64,000 nucleotides of DNA from Tubiluchus corallicola (taxonomy: Eukaryota; Priapulida; Priapulimorpha; Priapulimorphida; Tubiluchidae). The DNA lies in the NCBI GenBank assembly GCA_030141605.1, contig JAQGDQ010000021.1:620001-684000 (forward strand). Direction: 5' to 3'. Position numbers and translations under genes: made by a program. This document shows positions 50,831 to 63,283 of the stretch, one piece after another; the stretch's first letter is position 1; each line of letters starts with the position of its first letter. The notes under the pieces are model-generated. The model was not told the DNA's origin. It saw only the letters and a list, made by a program, of their open reading frames with translations, and searched no databases.

Positions 50831-52352
50831 AGAGCCGAATTAAAAAAGTCATCAATACGAAAAGAAACATGAAAATACGGTGAAATTTGATCTTACAAAC
50901 CAAGAAGAGTTTGCTCATCTATTGATGAAGTGGATCTAGTGGAATCACAGGAAGGATGCGCCCTGGTGTACCGGACGGATGGATGTAGTGATGTGCATAA
51001 TAAAACGTGCCCATGAATCGTATCAGAAAATTTTGAGATTTGAGATCCTATTGCGATTTACTGAGAAATTTCTTATGCAGAACACCTTAAAAACTATCTG
51101 CATGGCCAACCAGCAAATTTTGAACAAAATGCTGGTCATGCTAATGAAAAACATCTGAACATCAGGAACTGCGGCATCTAGAAGAATCAAGTTTTATCTT
51201 TAAGCGAGTACCATTTATTTTTGCTGAGAAGCATGACTGGGACCTGAGACTTAACGTGAAACATGGATCACTATAAAAAGAATTAACTAGATCTATCTTA
51301 AGCAGGATGACTGTAGTTTATAGGAAGCATTTCTAGAAGTGGGAGATAGTTTGCCTAATGCTTTACAATTTAAAGGGTATTAAATCAAACAGTTTTAATT
51401 CTACAGCCCAGACTTGGAACAGGAATGTATATGCCTATTTGATTCTACTAGGAGTCACTTTGACCTTGGTGAAGTGCTGTACATACTTAAATAATGCAAC
51501 AATCTATGAGTTATAATAACAATGTTCATACATCCCTATTAGCAAAACAGTAAAGTCTAACATCCATCACTGGCTTTAATTTCATGGAGTAACTTGTCCC
51601 TTCATTAGTTTACCTATTTGAAACCTTCATAGTTGCATTGGCTCTTCTTACTAAATGTACAAATTCGTCAAGCTCACTAAGAATCTCCAATTTTGAACAC
51701 AAACTTTAGGGCTTTCACAGCCACTAATAAACAAGACACAACATGTAGTTGTCATTATAGCAATTTATTAAGGTTACAGTTACAAAAACAAGTGGTTAAC
51801 AAAGGTTAACAGGCTTGTAACCTGTTAATAAACAGACAAATTTTAATAACAGTGATATGGCCATTTGTTTTTCCACGTTGATCTTACAAGAAGAAAGTAC
51901 TATCAAATTACAGTAAAATAAAGCAAGCTTTTAACACACTAGTGTTTAGCAAGCATGTGAGCATATGATACAACGAGTGATACAGATAAAATGCAACTTG
52001 GACTTCTGGGAAGAGGAAACTGATTAATTTTAAGCATATTTTGACAACTATTTAAAATATATGCTTAGAAAAATATGGCAATATAGTTGTTTGACACCAA
52101 AAAGTTAATCAACCAAAGACATTTCTGAGTAAATAAACACAAATTTTCACACAAAGATACCATTTTTAGCTAACCACTCAAATTCTATAATAACACAGTA
52201 ATAACAAGTGTATATAAAAACCCATAACAAGCAGTTTTAGGGTGCAGTCATTTTACATTGCACCGTTCAACATCAAAGATGTATATTTTAAAGTTTAAAC
52301 ACTGCTTGTGCCGCAATGAATCATACATGCCTCTGCATTTAGGACACCAATA
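50831..52352. other. Intergenic and presumed MED8 3' UTR
   Basis: No exon recognised. A TTTATT at 51764-51769 reads AATAAA on the - strand and is a candidate MED8 poly(A) signal. Confidence 0.4.
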
Positions 52353-55273
52353 TCATGGTCTTGAATAAGGATGTACATTAGATGCAACCTTGATGTTAGC
52401 TTTGATGCTACTTGGTGTTTTACCCAATCCACCTGAAACACGAGTCAAGTTATCAAGATAACATCTTGTTAACTGTCAGTATTGAACAGCAGTGCCACTT
52501 CTAAAATTAGTAGCACCACATTATTATGTTATTATTAATGTCACAGATTAGTTATTGATTATTACAATAGTAAGAAATTTTACTTTTCAACTTTTATCAT
52601 CTCTGTGTCACATCATCCAGCTTACATTAAATATTAAACGTACCGGGTGGCATGCCATGGTCTGTTGGCCTTTGCATTGACCCTAATCCCTGCATTCCTT
52701 TTAGATGTTTTCCAAAACTGATGGCACTAACTAGAAGGTTTGTTTCACTTTGTATGCATGTTACCGGCAGTCCTGTTTTTGAGCCTACAACAAAAAAGTA
52801 AGATTTTTAAAATAGTGCACTTACGACAAAGTATAAACTCAAATGCACCTAAAATGCATAAAAAGAAAATTGTACACTTAACACAAATAAATTTTGAAAT
52901 GACACTGTTATGCAAAACCCACAGTCCCGAGATACTTACTCGGCTGAGGCTTTAGTAAATTATCATAAACTATACACAAAAATTTACTATAGCTTAATGA
53001 ACTAAGAAAGAGCACATGCAAGCACTAAATTCTATACCTGATTCATTCTCCCAGTTCTGTTTTGTTGTGGAAACCAATTCAGTTACATGGCCAGAGATTT
53101 TGTTTATTTGAGCCACTTGTTTCTGAAATTACAGACTAATTGTTATATAGAGTAGACATGCCAATAAAATTTTATTTTTACAAAAAATCCCCCAAAACTC
53201 ACTTCAATTAATTGAGTTGCGACAACTAAGGAATTTATTAAGCCAAGCTATAACTTATATCTCCACTCACATAAATACACCTAGCTAGATCATGCAAATG
53301 CAATAGTTTCTCTTATTGGGATTTGTGCAAACATTTAGAAATAAAATCTTTAGTCACAAATAAATCCTTTATGTTAACATGACATGAAAGAAGCGTTAAC
53401 CTAGCAATCCGAGCATATGTATACTTGCACTTTTATGTATGAATAGTTATTCGTTCACACTTCTGATCAGAATAATGTGTTTTATCTGAATTTTATTTCT
53501 TTGTTTAGTTCTCATTTACCTGAGCAGCATCGTGAGCCGAATTGGCAACTTTTGCCATAATCTGCTTGTCTCGTTGTTCGACTTCAGGTTCTGGTTTTGT
53601 CCTCAGGTAATCTGGTACCACAACATGGTTGAATGCCGGAACTCGCTCCTCCGTTAATTTCTACAAAAAAAATCAATAATTTCTAAATATTTACAACTTC
53701 ATTACAGCAGATTAGGTTAGATTAGTTAGATCATTTCATTTTCACAACAGTCACCTGTATTTGAATTAGCTTTCGAACCACCTCTCCCCAGTGTGATCCT
53801 ACGTCATATTAATGGTGATAATAAAGTAAACTATATAACAATTATACCGACTTAAATGACTTCACAAATAATATAATATAATATCATATCAGTATAATAC
53901 AGAATTATGAAAATCAATAACTCTCTAAATTCCATACAAGATTCTGTTGTGAAAAGTGAAATAAATCACCCATTTTTAAATTCAGCAGTAGCATACAAAC
54001 TCACAGGACCTCCAGGAGTGTGTGTGGGTGTTTCCAAAAGCAAAAATTAAAGTACAGAGCTACTGTACAACATTTACTGTGATACACAAAAAGTGGGTTC
54101 TTGAACGTGTGCACATCACAACTGAACACCTCTGAACTGACAGGTATGACACCTGTTTTTTGTGCAACACATTCCCGAGATGCAGGCGCTAGTACCCATC
54201 TAACAGCAAAAGGCAAAATGCATGTAACAATGAAGTACTGCCACAAGAATGCAAAGTCAACATTCTGTGGTAATAATTCTTTCATATAAGTCATTCTTGA
54301 TAGGCTTAGCAGTAACTTGAATCTATGCACTCTACAATCCCGGGATTTATGATAACCACTCACCATAGCACTAAATGACTTCACTTTCTTAAAACCAGTA
54401 ATTTACTACATAATCTAGCAAATGTCTATCAAGAAAAGAGGGAATTTTCCACTTTATCAAGATAAAAATGATTAACTTTTCTGATCCTCAGAAAACTTTT
54501 TAGTAACTGGACAAAAAACTCCAGTCTTTTACTACAAACATGCAAGCTAATCATATGTTAAATGTATAGGAGTGAAAGTATGTAATCAACTTTAATTCTG
54601 GGATTACAGACCAAAAATAGCGTGACAAAACACTTCCATACATTATATGACAACCAAAACGTAGTTACCTAAAATACAGAATACTCACTATTAATTCAGG
54701 ATCGGGTTCTGGTTGTAGGTGCAATGGAAGAAGGACAAAGTTTCTAAGTTGTGGAGTTTTCTCACTCTTTAATATTTTGGAAAGCGTATTTATCTGCGAA
54801 GATATTAAGGAAAAATTGTCCAGCAAACTAGGCCTATAGAAAATCAGAGGTATCCATAAATTTTTTATTCCATTAGTAAATCATCAAGCAATCACAAAAA
54901 TAGCAAACTAACTTAACACACATATCTTTTTACTCTTTTTTTTGTTAAACTACAGTTGATTCAATTACTTATTCTGTACAACTTTTAAATAAGAAAGACA
55001 GATGGCATCTCAAATGTATACAATATTCACAGACTATAACAAAAATACAAAAGTTCATTTCATAACTACTTCTGCAGCACATTTTCATTTAACAATTGCA
55101 GCATAATATATTAGTTTACATGTCTCATCACTATTTTTGGCAAACTTATCTAATTACCAATTTAAGTCAGACTCTGACTCCAGTTTCAGCAGGAGGGCGG
55201 TAATAGAAGTCTTCAGTTCCTGTACACGGCTTAACAAAGCACCGATGACAGCTTCAAAAACTTTTTCCTCCCT
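52353..55273 (-). CDS. MED8: Mediator subunit 8 (MED8), exon 1 missing
   Basis: Exons in transcript order: 55273-55158, 54833-54689, 53660-53520, 53122-53038, 52784-52644, 52432-52353; 708 nt including stop, 235 residues, all in phase. MED8 is a head-module subunit of Mediator in the nucleus. Matches to human MED8 run throughout: REEKVFEAVIGALLSRVQEL, NTLSKILKSEKTP and LRNFVLLPL, EERVPAFNHVVVPDYLRTKP, DAAQKQVAQINKI, LLVSAISFGK, and the end KTPSSIKANIK then VHPYSRP. The first found exon starts at REEK; human and fly proteins begin MQREEK, so only a couple of codons are missing. No ATGCA(A/G)-GT donor was found between 55274 and 60058, so the start stays open. The intron upstream would hold two LINE remains. 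Confidence 0.92.
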
Positions 55274-57359
55274 CTAGAGAATACAATAGAGAATAATTGA
55301 CTACAAACTTAGCATAAGGTACCGATACAAAACTTCTACTATCTGATGCCATCTTTGAACTACAATGCCATGCTGTTTGCCACAATAATGAGCTCAGCCC
55401 ATACCGTTATACAATTTGCCAATCAGGCAGTACTACACATAACAAACTAGTATCTAGCACTCAATGCAGTGCCTACCAATTATTTTGATGTAGGACCAAA
55501 ATTTGCCAGCTTATTTAACACGTCAACACGATTTGACTACGTTTGGATCTGTACACAATCCTGTTGATAAAAAGACACGTCCCAGAAGCAGTTTTCGTAA
55601 TGGTCACCTATCCACTTATCAGTCAGGCCAAGTGCTGTTTTGAGTTTGGTTAGTCAGCTCATGAACAGCTACTCAGCTACTCCCCTTATTATTGTTGTTC
55701 TCACTACATGTATTACTAAATGATTTAATTAGGAGTAAAATTTAATCTCAATATTTTTACCAGTTTTTCCATAAATTTAAATGCAGAGGGCGTGCAAAGA
55801 GAGAGAGAGAAAGATTGCTAGCCTCCAGCAAAATTTGGGGCTATAATGAATGCTATGTTCTAATACAAATTCTATGATAAGTTGTATGGCAAACAATGGA
55901 TGCCATCTTGTACAACAGAAAAACTGCACACGATGGCACAAACAGCCCTTGAGTGACACACGTGTGACAATATGATGTTTAAGTTTCATATTGTTTGATA
56001 TGAAAGTTAGCAATGTGCATGTGTGGCATTTAGATGTATGAATTTTTCCATTTTGGGCAAAGGAAGTAGCTGAGAGATCACGGAACTTAACAGCATCAAG
56101 TCAGGTTTCTAAATGGTTTCATATGCCATGATTCCTACTGCTTTAGGCTATTTATCACGACTCTCATTAAAGGTGTACATATATCTGAACGGGATTAAGA
56201 TACTACCACCAGTTTAGCTGCATCTTGGAGAAATATCATTGATAAGTAGTTAGTTTCCAGCACTAGTTGTACCACTATCAACACTAACATTTAGTGCTGA
56301 ACTCTAAAAAGTAGCACAGAACTCTTATAATCCAGAGCGCCTGGTTTCGATGAATAAGCTAAGATCAAGTCTGTTGCTATACATATGTCAGTCAGTTTAT
56401 TGTGTAAAACTCATTTTTTAAATATTAAGTTTACCCTGCAAGTTTTAATCAATGGTTGTAATAATCTATCACTCTTTAGTGTGTAACACAATACAAATAA
56501 CAACAATGCTGTTGTACAAAACACTAAACTCACATCACTAGCCTGTAACACATTCTTTATTCCTTTACAAACCATGAAGATCTAATGAGTGAATCTAGTG
56601 AATATGAAAAAATGAACTGTCTGGATATTTAAAAACATTTACCAGGGTAAATGCTGTTTATTCAAGACAACGCTTGACAAACATAGAGGCTCTGTTGGTT
56701 AATTTCTTTTCATGTAAGAACAATACTGGCTTCAGTAGTTTAGAAGACAAGTACAACAGCCAGCATCAATGAATATCATTGCTGAAATAACCAGATACAA
56801 CTGGGCAGATCAGAATTATTGTTAACGAGTAAAACTGCATGTAGATGCTAAGTGTCATGAATTGCTTTATTTTTGTATCCATGATATGCAATACTTTTCC
56901 TAATAAAAAAACTGCAGGACAGCCAATCTACTAGTAGCCAGCTGAAATGGGCTAAACTGAGACACTAGTACCAGGTAGTTGCATAAGCCAATGCATTCTG
57001 TAGTCTGCTCAACTTCAGAAACAGAACTCCAGCAAATTGTTAATGCTTTCACCGATGCATAAGAAAAACTGGGTCCAGAACTTAATAATATCAGTAAAAC
57101 CAAAATTTTATTTCAAAACACAAACTGCTAAAAGCCTTCTCGACCCAAACATCAAGATTAAAGTAAAAAGGGTTAAAAATGCAAAGATTCACTTTCCCAT
57201 ATCGTGAAAGTGTACTCAGTAACCATGCCATAATTGGCAATATAGTTACTCACCATCTATACTACAATATGCAAGCTTGGACCACCATTACTAAAAAGCT
57301 GTGTTTTTGAAAATCATAATCTGGCACTAACTACAAAGCTGAGTGTATACTTTAAAAGT

Positions 57360-57990
57360 ACTTATTCTTCCTTGCCTATAATATTTTATAGCTGCAAGAT
57401 TTGGGCAACTCACAGCCATTATCTAAAGATGCTTGAGAAGAATTCTCAAAAGTTAAATGGTCTGACAAGAATACCAATACTAGCATCCTCTAGCAAGCAA
57501 ATACATTGCATCTTAAGAGTTACGACGATGACTGCCAAGCTCCAACTGAGATGGTTCGGTCACGTTGTCAAGATAAAAAGCCATTCATTGCCTCCAAAAA
57601 AATTCAGTTTTTCTCGAAACTACGTGACTGCAAAATGGTGAACGAACAAAACATATATGGCTCAGTTAAAACTAACATCCAGTCATTTAATATAAATCTA
57701 GATCATTAGATGTACATAGGAATCTGTTTGACAGTCAAAATTACTGTCAACATAGATGATGATAATCATGACCTTTCCAAGCAGCGCCAGTTAGTACACG
57801 ATGGCGCTGATGTAAGGAAAATCCACAATATTGCCGGGCAAAAAAATAATAATACGAACAAGACATCAGCCAGCATAAAGGAAATGGCCCAGAAGCATGG
57901 CCTTGTTGTAGGTCTGCATTGTTGTGTCGGTCCCAGAATGGACTACTCAGCCACGAACGATCACATAACCGACGTTGAAAACGTATCTAC
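57360..57990 (+). mobile_element. Decayed LINE fragment with C-terminal finger remnant
   Basis: Shifting frames show MPIIFYSCKIWATHSHYLKM then LEKNSQK, AKLQLRWFGHVVKI (typical QLRWxGHVxR motif of LINE ORF2 C-termini) and, near 57930-57980, a degraded SHERSH zinc-finger-like end. Multiple stops and frameshifts. Confidence 0.65.
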
Positions 57991-58799
57991 TGGACAACTG
58001 AAGCATGTGATTACTGCATTCACGAAAACAAACGATGATGATGAAAATACACCGGTATCAATCAATTCAATTTTTATTTATCTCTTTATAATACTATTAA
58101 TAGTTAATAATACAACTGTATCTTAGGCTTAGTCCTTATTTCTGCAAAAAGGAGTGGTCACCTGACAGTAATACGTATAGTAGATGACCGTAGGGATACG
58201 ACATAACATGCGTCAATTACAAAGCCTAATAATAATCGTCTCCAATTACCTGTTGCATTGTGAAATAGTTTGGTTCATTACCAAAAAACGACTACCAGAA
58301 TCCAAACTTACTGTACTACACTCCAAATTCTTTAACAATTGACGCTCCGCGTAAGTTGACAAAAATAACTATTTTCAATTCAATTTTATTGTACAAATAC
58401 AATAATTTACATGGCAAAAAAATTATAATTACAAAAAAATTAAAGTACAAGAACAAATACAATTGCGCAACGTTGCAAAAACATGAGCTGGTACAATTTA
58501 CTTAAATAGCTTACCTAAATCTAATAAGAAATTATGTGATCTTATGAAATCATATTTTATGCTGCAACTACAAACAACTAATAAAAAACTAAACCTAAAT
58601 AATTAAAATGATCACAAACGAGATTAAATCACACAATCATAGCCCAAGGTTTATCCAGCATTCACAGATTACCACCAATATATAACTGCCTTTTTTATCA
58701 TATTCATTTAAGTAGTTTCCAAAGTGAATAAGGTCTTCTGCATTTGTATTTAGAAAGGCCACATTACTGAGTATACATTACTTTTTTGTAAACATAGAT

Positions 58800-59725
58800 T
58801 ATATATTTTATGATCATATTTTTGTTTCCAGGTCTTGGTTGCTCATACGTAATTTTGTACTCTTTTGTCTTTTCTTCTTATTAGAAATAATTTTTAAATA
58901 ATCTTCTAATAATTCATAATTGATTTTTGCATGTCTGTAAAATCTTAGTTTGTTTTTGCCACCATTTTGTCTAGTATCATTATGTAGCTCTGCAAAAAAC
59001 AGTTTTCTGTACACTGATTTGAGTTTATTACCGAATTCTTTTCATCTACACCATATGTTTGAAATCTTGGAAAATTTGCCCATTTTGTATAAAGCTGTTT
59101 CACTTTTTAACTATAATAACAATGGTAACAATGGTAACTATACACATTTTTAAATAGTGTATTTCTTGGCTTTATATGTGTCATTAATAGATACTTGTGA
59201 AGAATTGTTGATGCTTTAATTAGCATAGTTTACTGATAAAAGACGGACGCCAAATTTCGCGGCCATAAAATGCTACTGTTGAGATTAGGGATTCAAATAA
59301 GAAAAGAAATATATTTACATCAAAACTGCATTGAAATGTTAAACATTTTAATTTAAATAATGACCTCATGCTTTGTTTTCTCATTGTGTCACAGTGCTTT
59401 GTGTATGAATCATTGTCTATAAAATACATTCGTAGGTTTTTCTGTTTTTAATGATGTATTGCCAAGATAGAAGTGAATATCAATGTTTTTGGATAGCTTG
59501 TTTCCAAAGATAACAACTTTAGTTTTGGGATGATTAATTTGTAAGAGTTCTGTTTTGCGTATATAGCTAGTTTGTTGATTTTATTTTTGAGCCCTTCTTT
59601 CGTCGTACTGAAAATAATGAGGTCCTCAGCATACTGTAAGCATTCGATGATTTTGTCACCGTACAAATGGGTGTTACTATAACAAAATGTTTGTACATGT
59701 GTTGCCAGGTATCTCATTATCAAAA
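58800..59725 (-). mobile_element. Decayed LINE fragment including reverse transcriptase catalytic motif remnant
   Basis: On the - strand the frame at 59723-59448 holds LQYAEDLIIFSTTKEGLKNK, a degraded Y-A-D-D box with D changed to E. Further along, frames carry ISTVAFYGREIWRPS and then ELHNDTRQNGGKNKLRFYRH, typical late ORF2 sequence. The probable 3' UTR extends to about 58370. Frameshifts and stops show it is dead. Confidence 0.7.
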
Positions 59726-60058
59726 TGTCCAGGTTACCAAGCGTTCAAACTTTCTTTCTGTTGGTCAAGTTCGATTTTAAAAATTCAGCTCTAATTGCGC
59801 TCGAACATACATGTCAGTAAGAGCTAGTGAAGCTAAAATTAAGCCAACCAAAATACGGTTGCTATAGTATGATTTTTGTGGCTTTTCAACATGCGTCGCG
59901 CAGAGTAAAGCAAACAGTAAGTCTGCGAAGATTTTGGTTATTGTACGCAGCAGTAGACAAACATGAATGTTGAAAGTTCACATTATATTTTTTTATTTGT
60001 ACTTTTTCGGCCTTCCTGAAACTAAAATCTGTCTGCTTGCGCCCAAGCACTTTTTCAA

Positions 60059-63000
60059 ATGGAGGACACACGAGAGGAAGTAAGCTTAATTAAAATCGAA
60101 TAGCCCTTTGGTTTTTAGTGTGTGCAGTGTTTCAATTAATGGTTTAATACCGCCTTCGAGTTTCAGTAGACTGCGTGACGTGAATCGCCGTTTTCAGAAC
60201 AACAGCTATTTGTGTATATTGATTCGTAGTGTTAGTGTAGTGTCTCACAAAATAATACCAATTTTGTTATTATGTTTGTGTGTCACTGCAACACAAATAT
60301 TATATAACTGTAAGTCACTGTGTAGCGTCAGGCGTAATCGACTACCAGTACTATAATTAAGTACTTTACTTTAATTACTTGTCCGCAAGCCTATTTGCCC
60401 AGTACTTTGCTAAGCAGTCGAATACTAAGTGACTGGTTTTGTATTAATGAGTGCATAATAATGTAAAACATGAAACAATCAAAATGCCTCTGAAATAATT
60501 TTCAACAAGAAAATTGCAGATTGTATGAAGCGCCTGTTTATTGCTTTAATAGGACAACCGTTAGAATATGCAGTATGTCTATGATGAACTTTTGTTAAGG
60601 TCTCTTGGCGAGCAGTGAAAAATTGAAAACATTCTCCGTAGAGCAAAAAAATGGACACCAGGCTTTGAAGAGAGGGCCCCCCTTGTCCTTGACGTATATG
60701 AAGTAGTATATGACGAGTATGAAGTATAGGCGTTAGCGATATGATCTCATTGAAGCTTGGAAATTTTTGCATGGACGCTATGATATTTTTATCCCTTCAT
60801 TGTTGTTGGAGTCCAATAGGACTGGAGAGATACCACATCTGACCATAGTTTCAAGTTAGTCAAAAGCAGATCCACTAAATCACAGAGAGTTTGGTTTTTT
60901 GGAAATTGCGTGGTCAACTCCTGTAATGCATTGCTAGCACAAGTGGTTTCGAGCATAAATAGTTGCAAGAATGGACTCGATGAAAGCTGGACTCCTCATC
61001 ACTTTTCTATACTTTAGAGAGCCTGTGGTCAGCAGTCTCACCTCCCACTAATACACGTTACAAACAATGCCAAATGCAGTTTAATACTTTCAAATGCAAA
61101 ACTTTACATCTAGGAAGAAATCAATATGAATTTAACTATATTATGTCTGACAGGTCACACATCAGATGGATGACAGATAGTTACACACACTAGGTACCAA
61201 AGAGCATTGAGGTATTTTTGTGGATGGCAACTTTTCATTCAGCCAACATATTAATGAAGTCGCCAAGAAAGCTAGAAAAAACTGGTTAATTAGAAAAGTT
61301 TTTAATTTCTTAGGTATCCCGATGTTCGTGATTCTGTGTAAAACATTTGTTTGTCTTGTTTTTGACTACAGATATTTCATATGAAATCAATCCATCCTGA
61401 TTGACTGCAGTCAGGACAGAGAAATCTCTTCAATAGTGAGTTACAAAATTAGTTCCTGCCATGGACATCTGACTTATTCAGAAAAAATGGGGAACTTAAA
61501 AAAAGTCTGTCTGAAATTTGGCCGGGTCGGTATTTTACTGATAATCAATGAGGGAATGGATATAAAGTTATTAAATGTAGATGCAGAGGCAGGAACAGAT
61601 TTGCATCAAATTCAGGATTGGAATGAGATGTCAATAGGTGGAATTTATTAACTACTAAGGCACGGTGTGTCGCTGATGCTGTGCACTTTAAATAACAACT
61701 GGTTTTGAAAAACCATTCAGATAATTCAAAAAGACCTTCACAGACTATGCAGTACAATGTATTAACAATTATAGCGTTTAACTGCATCAACAATGTCAAA
61801 AATACAATTCACCCTGATCATCAAAAGAAGCTGATAAGTAATCATTGCAGTAAAATAAACTGCCAACTGTTGACAGCAATTTAATATATAGTGTCTTTGG
61901 TACTGCACATCTATTTGTTATAAGTAATTAGTACGACTAAAAAAATTTACTTACATGTTTTTGCAGGTCTTAGAAGCTGAGCAAGTGTACTTGCTGATGA
62001 AGAAAGAATACAGACTGTCACGCAACATTCGTGCTGAGTGGTATTTCTCTCACCTCAATCAAGTGATAAGTTTGGATCATAAAAATTCATTGGTAGGTTA
62101 CTAGGTATATACAGTAGTCGCCACTTAATAGACTCACTTTAGGACCGAAGTGTTTTGACCCAGTTAACCGATTGAACCTATTAACTGAAGGGTGTAGTAT
62201 TACTGGTATAGAAGTATGAGGCATCAGCTTACGATGCACTGCAAAGGCTTTTAATCAATTTTAGAAATAAAGTAATGACTAAATTCCTTTGTGCAGTTAA
62301 AAATTATTTTAAAACATTAATACTGCCGCATCTTTGGAAGTCTATGGTACTGCTCTAAAATTTTCAGTTTCTCCGTAACTGTTAGATCTTTACACTTGTG
62401 CTCCATTTTTCAAACTTTTTAACTCTATGCCCTTATTTGCTATATGATGTTTACTCTTGTAAGTCACAAGGAATACTGGCTGATTACTGTACCAGCATCT
62501 TTGACTATTAACTCATTAATCCTGAAAGCATGATTTGCAACTAGAGCATCAAAAGGAAACTACTAGGCAAGTGATTAAATGTTTAGCTTCCAGAAATTCT
62601 TTGGGTAACGTGGTTAATTGCAGTGGGCGAGCGGGTAACAGATTCAAAGCAAAACCGCCACGCTAGTTTATTAGCGCATGATAAACGTACCTGTTTACAA
62701 ACAAAATGGTACTTAACATGATTGTTTCTACATATATAATGCACAAAAGGGAAGTAAAGATGACATAAAAGTAGGAAAGACTGTTTGGGCGCATATAAAT
62801 GTCTTATTTTACGTACGTGAAGGAAAAATATTGAGTCAATTAAGTGAAGTTATTTGAGTCAATTACCGATAGTTTTTATGTATATTTGAAAGGAAGTGGC
62901 CCGTTTCAGGCGTTTCTGAGTCAGTTAAGCGATTGAGTCTATTAAGCGGCGACTACTGTAGTTGTCTTGAACGTAATCAATCACTGCTGTAGTGTTTATG

Positions 63001-63283
63001 CCAACATAATGTACGTAATTATTAACTTGCTTCCATCTTCTATAATGGAAAAGCAGTTGCTTCTATAATTGGCATTGGCATTTTGATAAAAAAATTATAG
63101 GCTGATTGTGCTGGAGAACTGGATGTAATATCTGTGATTCCAAACCTTGACAGCTGTACTCGGCTTCCAACAGATCCATACTGTTGTCGCTACAAAGTTA
63201 TTCCTTCCACAGTTGTGACATTTTTTGCTCGACGGTACCGCATTGTTTTTGCACTAGATATTAGCCCTTCAGCTGGAGTTGTG
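60059..63283 (+). CDS. SZT2: SZT2, N-terminal part (continues beyond the window)
   Basis: Three exons are visible: 60059-60079, 61967-62092, 63101-63283; 110 residues, phase 0 throughout. SZT2 is a very large protein that, in the KICSTOR complex, brings GATOR1 to lysosomes to restrain mTORC1 under nutrient lack. Similarity to the human N-terminus is clear: [63 protein letters not shown]. The short exon 1 (MEDTREE then GTAAGC) was chosen because it has the only good ATG and donor upstream in phase; it is less certain than exons 2-3. Intron 1 contains a LINE fragment and intron 2 a complete MITE. Later exons lie off the right edge; none was recognised in 63284-64000. Confidence 0.88.
61050..61450 (+). 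mobile_element. Decayed LINE fragment in SZT2 intron 1
   Basis: Frames with shifts show [20 protein letters not shown] (consensus WQMxFNxxKCKVLHxG), then [20 protein letters not shown], both classic late reverse transcriptase blocks of CR1/Jockey-like LINEs. Stops interrupt the reading. Confidence 0.75.
62112..62958. mobile_element. Complete pogo/Tc1-type MITE, 847 bp, TA target duplication
   Basis: Terminal inverted repeats of 24 bp with one mismatch: left starts CAGTAGTCGCCACTTAATAG, right end is the complement of CAGTAGTCGCCGCTTAATAG. TA flanks both ends (62110-62111 and 62959-62960). No transposase frame, so non-autonomous. The CAGT start and TA duplication fit pogo/Tigger-type elements. 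Inserted in SZT2 intron 2. Confidence 0.88.
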
